38,085 nt of DNA, taken from DASZXJ01 sp035545895 (GTDB taxonomy: Bacteria > Planctomycetota > Phycisphaerae > Tepidisphaerales > Tepidisphaeraceae). Numbering within the stretch: the stretch's first letter is position 1; each line of letters opens with the position of its first letter. The DNA lies in contig DASZXJ010000106.1 in assembly GCA_035545895.1 (NCBI GenBank), positions 1 to 38,085 on the forward strand. The letters run 5' to 3'. Below, one piece after another: positions 1 through 7,181 of this stretch. Below the pieces are notes generated by a model. That model saw only the letters and a list, made by a program, of their open reading frames with translations, was not told where the DNA came from and ran no database searches. A program made the position numbers and the translations under genes.

Positions 1-656
1 ATACGATCAAGTTGATCACACTTGTCGTGATTCCCCTCAAACAAACTGAGGAACGACGCCTGTGTTCCGGTCGTTCCTTTGACCCCACGGAATTTGAGTG
101 TGGCAATTCGATATTCCAATTCCTCCAAATCGATCGCCAGATCCTGCGCCCAGAGCGTGGCTCGCTTGCCGACGGTCGTCAGTTGTGCTGGTTGAAAATG
201 CGTGAAACCGAGCGTCGGCAAATCCTTCCATTGCAGGGCAAACGTCGCCAGCGCATCGATTGCGTTGGCGAGTTTTTCGCAAAGCAGCTTCATGCCATCG
301 CGCATGATGACCAGATCGGCGTTATCGACGACATATTGCGATGTCGCGCCGAGATGAATGATTCCCTTGGCGGCTGGAGCAACCTCTTCAAATGTATGAA
401 CATGGGCCATGACGTCATGTCGCAAACGCTTTTCCCAATCAGCCGCCCGGTCAAAATCAATTTCATCGACCTTCGCCTGCATTTGCGCGATGGCCTGTTC
501 GCTGATGCGCGAAATGCCCAGCTCTCGCTCGGCCCGCGCCAATTCGACCCAAAGCCGTCGCCACAAGCCAAATTTGTGTTGCGGAGAAAAGAGCTTGAGC
601 ATTTCCTTGCTGGCATTTCGCGCGGCAAGGGGAGATTCGTAAGTGTCATTGGACAT
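1..656 (-). CDS. purB: Adenylosuccinate lyase, N-terminal part (runs off window)
   Basis: The first 218 residues are visible; the gene continues past the window start. The enzyme cleaves SAICAR and adenylosuccinate to release fumarate in purine synthesis. The stretches KRLRHDVMAHVHTF (about 77-89), GFTHFQPAQLTTVGKR (150-165) and GVKGTTGTQAS (191-201) are signature regions of the lyase and resemble the human ADSL type more than the shorter Bacillus PurB type. The ATG at 656 gives MSNDTYESPLAARNAS, which lines up with the start of the ADSL family. It lies 47 bases after potB on the same strand, so it is probably the last or a late gene of the potC-potD-potB transcript. That link is inferred from spacing. 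Confidence 0.93.
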   Translation of the reverse strand, partial: MSNDTYESPLAARNASKEMLKLFSPQHKFGLWRRLWVELARAERELGISRISEQAIAQMQAKVDEIDFDRAADWEKRLRHDVMAHVHTFEEVAPAAKGIIHLGATSQYVVDNADLVIMRDGMKLLCEKLANAIDALATFALQWKDLPTLGFTHFQPAQLTTVGKRATLWAQDLAIDLEELEYRIATLKFRGVKGTTGTQASFLSLFEGNHDKCDQLDR

Positions 657-703
657 CGGCAACAATTCTACAGAACAGCCTCGTACCCTGCGAGTGTTGG
701 TGT

Positions 704-1573
704 TTAGTTGCTGCTGGGAACCCCGCGGCGAGAGCACAAAAGATATGTCGCTAAAAACATCACGAGCATGACAATCCCCAGCGCCGAACCGAATGGCCAG
801 TTTCTGGCTTGCACGAACTGGTTTTGAATGACATTACCCAAAAGCGGCACGCGGGCGCCGCCGAGCAGGTCGGTTACTGCGAACATCCCGATGGCGGGTA
901 CAAAGACGAGCAAAATTCCGGCGGTGACCCCCGGCCAGGTCAACGGCAGGATCACTCGCCAATACGTCTGCCACGGCGAAGCATACAAATCCATCGAGGC
1001 TTCGATCATCGAAGTATCGAGCTTTTCGACGCTGCCGTAAATCGGCAAAATCATGAAGGGCAAATACGTGTAAAGCAGGCCAAGCATGACGGCTGTCGGT
1101 GTATAAAGCAGATTCAACGGCTCGGCGATGATTTTGAGGCTGGCAAGGAATCCATTGAGCAGCCCACCATCCGAGAGAATGGTGCACCAAGCATACGCGC
1201 GAACCACGAAACTGCTCCAAAACGGGACCATGACAAGCATCAAAAGAATCTGCCTTTGTGTTGATGGACTGCGACCAATGAAATAGGCAACCGGATAGCC
1301 CACCAAAATGCACAGGAATGTCGTTGCTCCCGCGTAAATGATCGACCTCGCAAAAACCATCCACATGCCGGCTTCGAAAAGTCTTGAGTAATTGTCCGCT
1401 GTGAACGTGAATACCACCTGGCCCAGTTCGTCACGCTGACAAAAGCTGTAAATGAACAGAAGAACGGTCGGCGCAATGACGAATGTCGCGACCCACACCA
1501 GCAGCGGAAGCATAAGCAGCCAAACCCGGCTTCCCGGTCGCGGCAGCGTGGAAACTGATACACCATTTGTCAT
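704..1573 (-). CDS. potB: Spermidine/putrescine ABC transporter permease PotB
   Basis: This 289-residue inner-membrane permease is one of two channel subunits of a polyamine importer. It has about six hydrophobic segments, the first at roughly residues 17-41. The cytoplasmic coupling loop is seen as MIEASMDLYASPWQTYWRVI, the EAA motif that contacts the ATPase. Length and layout fit PotB/PotH. It follows potD after a 37-base gap, with a weak upstream GGAA and an ATG start. The order potC-potD-potB differs from the usual potABCD order of enterobacteria, but all four components are present here. Confidence 0.92.
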   Translation of the reverse strand: MTNGVSVSTLPRPGSRVWLLMLPLLVWVATFVIAPTVLLFIYSFCQRDELGQVVFTFTADNYSRLFEAGMWMVFARSIIYAGATTFLCILVGYPVAYFIGRSPSTQRQILLMLVMVPFWSSFVVRAYAWCTILSDGGLLNGFLASLKIIAEPLNLLYTPTAVMLGLLYTYLPFMILPIYGSVEKLDTSMIEASMDLYASPWQTYWRVILPLTWPGVTAGILLVFVPAIGMFAVTDLLGGARVPLLGNVIQNQFVQARNWPFGSALGIVMLVMFLATYLLCSRRGVPSSN

Positions 1574-1610
1574 TTCAATTTATTCCGAATTCGGCAATCG
1601 GGCAGTGCGT

Positions 1611-2630
1611 TCATCCCTGGCTTTTCAGGTTCGTTATCAATGCATCGACATCGCTGGAAGCCTTGCCGATATCGCGAAAGGTGCCGAGTTTGGCTTCGCC
1701 TTTGGGATAGCTGGCGGGGTTGTCGAGCTGTTTTTGGCTGAGCAATTTGCGGGCTTGGAGATTGGGATTGGTGTAAGGAAATTCATCGCTGATCAATTTG
1801 CTGATTTCCGGACGCAGGCAATAATTGATGAATTGATGGGCCGCATCGACATCGGGCGCATCGACCGGAATCGCCAGGCTATCGACAAACATATGCGTGC
1901 CCTCTTCCGGCAGGACATAGACGAACTTCTGGTTTTCCTCCCATAATTTCGCGGCCTCGCCGGACCAGACCACTCCCAGATCGCAATCGCCATTGGATAA
2001 ACTCGTCTTGGGGCTGTCCGAATCGTAGACACGAATGAGCCTGACCCAATCCGCGAGAATTGGCTTGGCTTTGGCCAAACTCCGCGGATTGATCTCGTTG
2101 ACGTCCAGGCCCAGGCAATTGAGCGCCCAACTCACCATTTCGCGCGCATCATTCAGAACGACAATCCGCTTGGTGTACTTGGGATGAAACAGATCGCGAT
2201 AACCGTGAATGGGCTCCTTGACCTTTTCCGTGTTGACAACAATGCCAACGGTGCCCGTCATATACGGAACCGAATACTTGTTGCCCCGATCATGCGGCAT
2301 GTCCATATATTGCGAGCCGATGTTCTTCAGGTTCGGCAATTTCGAATGATCGAGCACAGCGAGTTTGTTCAGCTTGGCGAGTTGTTCGATGATGTATTCG
2401 GATGGCTGGATGACGTCATATTTGGACGCGCCGCTTAAGAGCTTCTGCACCAGGGCTTCGTTATTGTCGATTGCGTCGTAATGAACCTTGATTCCGGTTT
2501 CCTTTTCAAATCCATCAATTACCTTTTGCGGAACGTATTCCGACCAGGCCAGCAGCGTGATTGACTTGGCGCCCTTGTCGCAACTGGCAATCAGCAGTAG
2601 ACAAACGGCCAGACACGATATCCATTTCAT
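1611..2630 (-). CDS. potD: Spermidine/putrescine-binding lipoprotein PotD
   Basis: This 339-residue periplasmic solute-binding protein delivers polyamines to PotB/PotC. The start at 2630 overlaps the potC stop by four bases (ATGA) and gives a classic lipoprotein signal, MKWISCLAVCLLLIASC, with the lipid-modified cysteine at residue 17. The mature start (TLLAWSEYVPQKVIDGFEKE) is typical of PotD/PotF. KYDVIQPSEYIIEQL, PYMTGTVGIVVNT and VVWSGEAAKLWEE are further family regions. The frame stays open far upstream, but that part lies over potC and does not look like protein. It is translationally coupled to potC. Confidence 0.94.
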   Translation of the reverse strand: MKWISCLAVCLLLIASCDKGAKSITLLAWSEYVPQKVIDGFEKETGIKVHYDAIDNNEALVQKLLSGASKYDVIQPSEYIIEQLAKLNKLAVLDHSKLPNLKNIGSQYMDMPHDRGNKYSVPYMTGTVGIVVNTEKVKEPIHGYRDLFHPKYTKRIVVLNDAREMVSWALNCLGLDVNEINPRSLAKAKPILADWVRLIRVYDSDSPKTSLSNGDCDLGVVWSGEAAKLWEENQKFVYVLPEEGTHMFVDSLAIPVDAPDVDAAHQFINYCLRPEISKLISDEFPYTNPNLQARKLLSQKQLDNPASYPKGEAKLGTFRDIGKASSDVDALITNLKSQG

Positions 2631-3496
2631 TGCATGCTCCGGCGATTCAAGACGGTAATGACCGCGACAAAAACACAGGTTCCAAGAATGAGCAGTGTGC
2701 TGACGGCATTCAGTGTGGCGTTCTGCCCGGTGCGTGCGAGGCTGAATACCTTCATTGGCAGCGTCTGCCGATCCGGGCCTGCGACGAAATAACTGATAAT
2801 GAGTTCGTCGAGCGACAAGGTAAAACTCATCAGCGCCCCGGAAACAATGGCCGGGCGAAGATACGGAAGGATCACGCGAATGAACGCCGCGCGAGGAGTC
2901 GCGCCTAAATCCATCGCGGCCTCTTCCAGCGATGCGTCCATCCCCGCCAGCCGCGCCTTGACAGCCAGCAGCACAAACGGGAAACAAAATGTCGTGTGCG
3001 AGATCACCAGCGTTGCATATCCCAGTTGCATCTTGATGGTCGCAAAGAAAATCAGCAGGCTTACACCCATGAGAATCTCCGGCATGACAACCGGCAAAAG
3101 CAGGGTCGCATCGAGGAATTTTTGATAGCGGGTTTCATATCGATGCGCCACCCAGGCGCCCATCGTGCCGAGAATGGTCGCCAATAGCGTTGTCACAATC
3201 GCGACCAGCAGACTGTGGATCAGCGAATCAATCAGTGCCTGGTTGTGTGGCAGTTGCAGATACCAGTCCAGGGTAAAGCCGTGCCATGCACTGGCCCATT
3301 TGGACGCATTGAAAGAATAAACCGACAACAGAACGATTGGCAGGTAGAGAAAAGCCAGAACCGCAACCGTCCACACGCCGAGAATCGCATGCACGCGCGC
3401 CATGCCGGCCGGAATCAACGGCTTGGTTTTTATCGGCGAACCATTTTCCACGTTCGCCAGATTAAGGCGATTGCTGTTTGATCTCAAATCTTTCAT
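2627..3496 (-). CDS. potC: Spermidine/putrescine ABC transporter permease PotC
   Basis: The second channel subunit of the polyamine importer, about 289 residues with six hydrophobic segments. The coupling EAA loop reads LEEAAMDLGATPRAAFIRVI. I chose the ATG at 3496 (MKDLRSNS). A TTG at 3508 and an ATG at 3403 (MARVHAILGVW, right before the first helix) are also possible, and none has a clear Shine-Dalgarno sequence. It is the first gene of the minus-strand pot operon, and its start lies about 35 bases from that of divergent potA, so the two share a very compact control region. Its last base pairs overlap potD. Confidence 0.9.
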   Translation of the reverse strand: MKDLRSNSNRLNLANVENGSPIKTKPLIPAGMARVHAILGVWTVAVLAFLYLPIVLLSVYSFNASKWASAWHGFTLDWYLQLPHNQALIDSLIHSLLVAIVTTLLATILGTMGAWVAHRYETRYQKFLDATLLLPVVMPEILMGVSLLIFFATIKMQLGYATLVISHTTFCFPFVLLAVKARLAGMDASLEEAAMDLGATPRAAFIRVILPYLRPAIVSGALMSFTLSLDELIISYFVAGPDRQTLPMKVFSLARTGQNATLNAVSTLLILGTCVFVAVITVLNRRSMQ

Positions 3497-3531
3497 TCGC
3501 GGCAGCAAAGTTATCGCTATACTTCGCGACC

Positions 3532-4617
3532 ATGGCGCAGGCGATGGTCGAGGTCCGGCAAGTCAGCAAACGCTTCGGCGATTTCATTGCGGTGGACAAT
3601 CTGAGCCTTTCCATCGACAGCGGGGAATTCCTTACCCTCCTTGGACCCAGCGGCTGCGGGAAGACGACCCTCCTGAGAATGATCTCCGGGCTGGAAACAC
3701 CCACCAGCGGGCAGGTGCTGCTTGATGGCCGCGATGTCACACATATGCCGCCATACCAGCGCGACGTGAACCAGGTTTTTCAAAGCTATACATTGTTTCC
3801 TCATCTAAATGTCCGCGACAACATCGCATTTGGCCTGAAAATGAAGAAAGTGCCGCATCCCGAGGTTGACCAGCGCGTGCAGGAGGCGATCAACGTCGTG
3901 GCGCTGGGCGGCATGGAACATCGCAAGCCTCAGCAATTATCGGGAGGCCAAAAACAGCGCGTCGCCTTGGCGCGGGCAATCGTGAATCGACCCAAGGTGC
4001 TCCTGCTCGATGAACCGCTGGCTGCGCTGGACGCCAAGCTTCGCGAAGCCATGCAGATCGAACTCAAACGACTTCAACGGATGCTCGGGATCACGTTTGT
4101 CTTTGTGACACACGATCAATCCGAGGCGCTGGTCATGAGCGACCGCATTGCAGTGATGAACGCTGGGCACATCGAGCAACTTGCATCGGCGGATGTCGTT
4201 TATCGAAATCCCGCGACGGCATTTGTCGCATCATTCATCGGACAGGCGAATTTATTGGAAGCGGATTGGATTGCCGGGTCCGCGCGAGTTCGTTTAGCGG
4301 GTGGGGATGAGCTTATTTTGCCCAATACGGTTGCGCCAAGCGGCAAGCCGCAGGTTCGGCTTTTGATAAGACCTGAAAAAGTGCGAATCGATCGATCACC
4401 CATTATCGGCGATAATGTGATGCGCGCCCGCGTTGTCGAGACCCTGTTTCGCGGCGCGATTGTTCAATTCCTCTTAAAGACAACCGCCGGTCTTACGCTC
4501 ACCGCGATGTCGGCTGACGAAGGCGCCGGCAGCACACCGGTCCGCCACGGGGATGATGTATTTTGTCAGCTTCATCCCGAAGATCTGGTCATTCTTCAGC
4601 AGCCAGCGTTGCCCTGA
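3532..4617 (+). CDS. potA: Spermidine/putrescine ABC transporter ATPase PotA
   Basis: The 361-residue ATPase subunit that powers polyamine import. Walker A GPSGCGKT is at about 38-45, the Q-loop in QSYTLFPHLNVRDN (84-97), the signature LSGGQKQR at 136-143, Walker B VLLLDEPLAALD at 156-167 and the switch histidine in THDQSEAL at 194. A TOBE-like C-terminal domain follows. The frame is open back to 3478, but the alignable protein begins at MAQAMVEVRQV (ATG 3532) or the next ATG at 3544. A TATACT hexamer at 3518-3523 sits just before the ATG. If it is the -10 box, the mRNA would have almost no leader, but I see no good -35 box. It diverges from potC. Confidence 0.95.
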   Translation: MAQAMVEVRQVSKRFGDFIAVDNLSLSIDSGEFLTLLGPSGCGKTTLLRMISGLETPTSGQVLLDGRDVTHMPPYQRDVNQVFQSYTLFPHLNVRDNIAFGLKMKKVPHPEVDQRVQEAINVVALGGMEHRKPQQLSGGQKQRVALARAIVNRPKVLLLDEPLAALDAKLREAMQIELKRLQRMLGITFVFVTHDQSEALVMSDRIAVMNAGHIEQLASADVVYRNPATAFVASFIGQANLLEADWIAGSARVRLAGGDELILPNTVAPSGKPQVRLLIRPEKVRIDRSPIIGDNVMRARVVETLFRGAIVQFLLKTTAGLTLTAMSADEGAGSTPVRHGDDVFCQLHPEDLVILQQPALP

Positions 4618-4687
4618 CGCGCGTATGCACTGCTCCCCTGATGGCCCATCTTGAAAAGCGCGGTAACAATGACCTAAGAGGATAATT

Positions 4688-5230
4688 ATGGCAAACAATG
4701 AATCACCCGTTGTAGCTGTCTTTGATGACCGTTATCAGGCTGATTTGGCTGTGCACGACCTTGAAGAGGCCGGTTTTGATCACGATCACGTTGGCTTGGT
4801 CATTCGTGGAAGTGATGCAACGCAAGGGGGAATGATTACCGATGCGGTCGCCACCAAAGACGCCCGGGGGGCTGCCATCGGTGCTGTGACGGGGGCGGTT
4901 GCAGGCGGAATATTGGGCGCGCTTGCGTGGGTATTGTTGCCCGGCGTCGGACCTGTCCTGGCGGGCGGTTTCTTTGCGGGACTGGCGGGCGGCGCCGGTG
5001 CGGGGACTGCAATTGGCGGCATCCTGGGCGCGATGACCGGACTGGGAATTTCAGAAGACGAAGCCCGCTATTACGAAGAACGCTTTCATGAAGGCAAAGC
5101 CATTGTCGCGGTTCGCGCGGGAAATCGCGTGGCTGAAGCCGAAGGAATTCTGCTCCGTCATGGCGGATACAACATGCACATCTGCGGTACGCCTGCAATT
5201 CCCACCAGCGGCGTGATGAACACGCCTTAA
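4688..5230 (+). CDS. Glycine-zipper stress-type protein (general stress protein 17M-like)
   Basis: This 180-residue protein starts with an alpha/beta half (VVAVFDDRYQADLAVHDLEEAGF, 8-30) like the general stress protein 17M/YflT N-terminal domain. A long Gly/Ala-rich hydrophobic zipper follows (about 58-120, with GAVTGAVAGGILGALAW), and then a second short alpha/beta unit (GKAIVAVRAGNRVAEAEGIL). Such proteins are often induced by stress and may associate with membranes; the biochemical role is unknown. The ATG at 4688 has an AGAGG ribosome-binding site seven bases upstream. It lies 70 bases after potA on the same strand, without a clear promoter or terminator between them, and converges on the M28 peptidase gene. 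Confidence 0.75.
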   Translation: MANNESPVVAVFDDRYQADLAVHDLEEAGFDHDHVGLVIRGSDATQGGMITDAVATKDARGAAIGAVTGAVAGGILGALAWVLLPGVGPVLAGGFFAGLAGGAGAGTAIGGILGAMTGLGISEDEARYYEERFHEGKAIVAVRAGNRVAEAEGILLRHGGYNMHICGTPAIPTSGVMNTP

Positions 5231-5262
5231 CTTCACCCATATTTGCCGATTAAGCCGGCTCC

Positions 5263-5289
5263 CAAAAAACGCGGACCGGTTTGGTCGGC
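5263..5289 (-). terminator. Rho-independent terminator of the M28 peptidase gene
   Basis: On the minus strand, 12 bases past the peptidase stop codon, GCCGACC-AAACC-GGTCCGC forms a stem with six of seven pairs. It is followed at once by G and six T (plus-strand AAAAAA at 5264-5269). The stem is short with one mismatch, so strength is uncertain. Confidence 0.6.
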
Positions 5290-5300
5290 CTTAGGATTGA

Positions 5301-7067
5301 TCAATAGCCCGGCTTGCGCGGTATCCGCTGATCCATCATCGCGGCGTTGTATACAAATGCCGCCATGATCGTCGATGCCTGCTTCATATCGTCCGCCTGG
5401 ATTCGATCAAAGACATCCTGATTGGAATGGTGCGTCCGAGTCGAATATTCGATCGGGTCCTGAATGAACTGAAAACCCGGCAGTCCGATGGCATCGAATG
5501 AGAGATGATCCGTGCCGCTGGTGTTGCTGAGCGTGATGGTATTGGCCCCGAGGTCGGAAAATGATTTGAGCCACTGTTTGAAAATCGGCGCGACTGCAAC
5601 ATTGCCCTGACAATAGATGCCGCGAATCTTGCCGGTGCCATTATCGAGATTGAAATAGGCGGACAAGCTGTCGTATTCCGGCTGTTTGTCTACGCGAGGC
5701 CCAGCCGGAGCGCTGGTTGCGCCTCCGCGCGGCCGGCGTGTGCCCCTGTCACCGCCGCCAGCACCGCGTCCGCCAATCGCCTGGCCAAAATGTTGTTTCA
5801 TGTAGGCCGCCGATCCAAAAAGTCCCTCCTCCTCGCCCGTCCAGAGTGCGATGCGGATGGTCCGCCGCGGTTTGAGGTTGAGGGACTTGATGATCCGCAC
5901 CGCCTCCATCGCAACACTCACGCCAATGCCGTTGTCGGTTGCGCCGGTTCCGGTGTGCCACGAATCCATGTGCCCGCCGAGCATGACGACCTGCTCCTTC
6001 AGATCCGTGCCGGGGATTTCGGCGATGGTGTTGTAGGCCATCGGATCGTCGTTATGTGTTTCGACTTTGAGATTGACCGCCATCTTCAATTTCTCGCCGG
6101 CTTTGATCATGCGCGCCATGCGATTGAACTGCTCGACGGAGACCGTGATTTGCGGCGGAATCTGGTTGGGATCGACGCTCCAGACGCTGGTCGGGCCGCG
6201 AGCCGCGCCCGTTCCGATGCTTCGCGCGGATTGAACGAATATCGTCCCACCATCCCCGATCGTGCTTGGGGAGCAGATCAGCGCCGCGTTTTCGCGAGCG
6301 GCAAAGTTGAAGATCTGGTTGACGATGTTTGCAGCCACCGCCGGGTTGCTGGCTGGACCTCGGGCAGCCGGCGCGCCGCGACGCCCGGCGTTTTGCAGCA
6401 GTTCGGCCAGCGATGTCGCGGGACCGCGCGCACCCCGCGCGGCGAGCTGCGTCAACTCGTCGTCCGTATATCGCGTTCCGTCGGCACTGAAATGCGCTTT
6501 GACCGGTCGCTCGCCTCCCACGAGAACAATCTTTCCCGCCAGCTTGCCGGCATATGCATCCAGATCGGATGGAGTGCGCGGATCAAGCATCACGACTTCC
6601 GCTTCAAGCGGCTGATCGAAGCCGGGCGACCAGGCGCTGGGCGCGGCAATCAATGGAATGGATTGCGGTTCGATCACCTCCGCGGAGAAACGTTTCATCG
6701 ACCAGCCTCGACCAAACGGGCCCCACGCTTCCAGATGAGCATTCTGCAAACCCCAGGAAGTCAGCTTGTCACGCGTCCATTCGTTGGCACGCTTGAGATT
6801 GGGCGATCCCGTCAATCGCGGTCCGATCACATCGGTCAGGTAGCTGGCTGTTTCCATGACCTGCGAATGATTCAGGCCTTCATCTCGGATTCGAGCGATG
6901 GCATTCAGATCGACCGGCTGGATAGGCCGGGTTGACGCAGCCGCCATCGCTCTGGCTTGGTCTTCCGACGAATCATCACTTCCAGCGCAACCCCATATCA
7001 CCAGCGGAATCCATGGCAGAAGGAATGAGAGCCAGAGCGCTTTTGATTTGAAATACATTGCTGACAT
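5301..7067 (-). CDS. Secreted M28-family zinc metallopeptidase (carboxypeptidase Q-like)
   Basis: This 588-residue protein has an N-terminal hydrophobic signal ending in VIWGC (Cys27), probably a lipoprotein signal. A PA-like insert domain covers about 155-285, and an M28 aminopeptidase/carboxypeptidase domain follows. The expected co-catalytic metal ligands can be seen: His366 in GGHMDSWH, bridging Asp378 in GATDNGIG, catalytic Glu412 and metal Glu413 in TGEEEGLFGS, Asp475 in NLDNGTG, and His546 or 547 in RTHHSNQD. It should cleave short peptides outside the cytoplasm. A Gly/Arg-rich insert (about 432-460) separates two parts of the catalytic domain, and another Arg/Gly/Ala-rich stretch lies in the PA-like region. 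The ATG at 7067 or 7058 could be the start. Confidence 0.88.
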   Translation of the reverse strand: MSAMYFKSKALWLSFLLPWIPLVIWGCAGSDDSSEDQARAMAAASTRPIQPVDLNAIARIRDEGLNHSQVMETASYLTDVIGPRLTGSPNLKRANEWTRDKLTSWGLQNAHLEAWGPFGRGWSMKRFSAEVIEPQSIPLIAAPSAWSPGFDQPLEAEVVMLDPRTPSDLDAYAGKLAGKIVLVGGERPVKAHFSADGTRYTDDELTQLAARGARGPATSLAELLQNAGRRGAPAARGPASNPAVAANIVNQIFNFAARENAALICSPSTIGDGGTIFVQSARSIGTGAARGPTSVWSVDPNQIPPQITVSVEQFNRMARMIKAGEKLKMAVNLKVETHNDDPMAYNTIAEIPGTDLKEQVVMLGGHMDSWHTGTGATDNGIGVSVAMEAVRIIKSLNLKPRRTIRIALWTGEEEGLFGSAAYMKQHFGQAIGGRGAGGGDRGTRRPRGGATSAPAGPRVDKQPEYDSLSAYFNLDNGTGKIRGIYCQGNVAVAPIFKQWLKSFSDLGANTITLSNTSGTDHLSFDAIGLPGFQFIQDPIEYSTRTHHSNQDVFDRIQADDMKQASTIMAAFVYNAAMMDQRIPRKPGY

Positions 7068-7076
7068 GGGGCGGGG

Positions 7077-7085
7077 ATTTTACCA
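7077..7085 (-). promoter_or_regulatory. Extended -10 promoter motif before the M28 peptidase gene
   Basis: On the minus strand TGGTAAAAT matches an extended -10 (TGn plus TAAAAT). It lies 10 bases from the ATG at 7067 and 19 from the ATG at 7058. No -35 box is seen, which fits an extended -10 promoter. The leader would be very short, which favours the 7058 start or leaderless translation. It directly abuts the T-tract of the ppdK terminator. Confidence 0.4.
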
Positions 7086-7158
7086 AAAGAAAAACGGCCT
7101 CGCCTGAGGGACGTTCCGAGGTATCAGCACCATTGGACACGCCTCGCAAGCGAGGCCG
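7085..7158 (-). terminator. ppdK terminator with a competing local hairpin
   Basis: On the minus strand, downstream of the ppdK stop, CGGCCTCGC (plus 7150-7158) pairs perfectly with GCGAGGCCG (plus 7095-7103). The next bases are TTTTTCTTTT (plus 7085-7094), as in a rho-independent terminator, with a 46-base loop. The same 5' arm can instead fold locally as GCCTCG-CTTG-CGAGGC (plus 7141-7156), which has no T-tract. The two folds exclude each other. Confidence 0.6.
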
Positions 7159-7181
7159 CTAAACTTGGAAGAAAGCTGCAA

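Noticed and set aside
12..707. Plus-strand frame opposite the window start
   Set aside because: The minus strand encodes unmistakable adenylosuccinate lyase motifs.
2631..2987. Longer N-terminus for PotD
   Set aside because: The extra part overlaps potC and does not resemble protein; the ATG at 2630 gives a proper lipoprotein signal.
5790..6935. Plus-strand open frame (381 codons) opposite the M28 peptidase
   Set aside because: The peptidase keeps all metal ligands; the opposite frame has an Arg/His-rich composition typical of a shadow.
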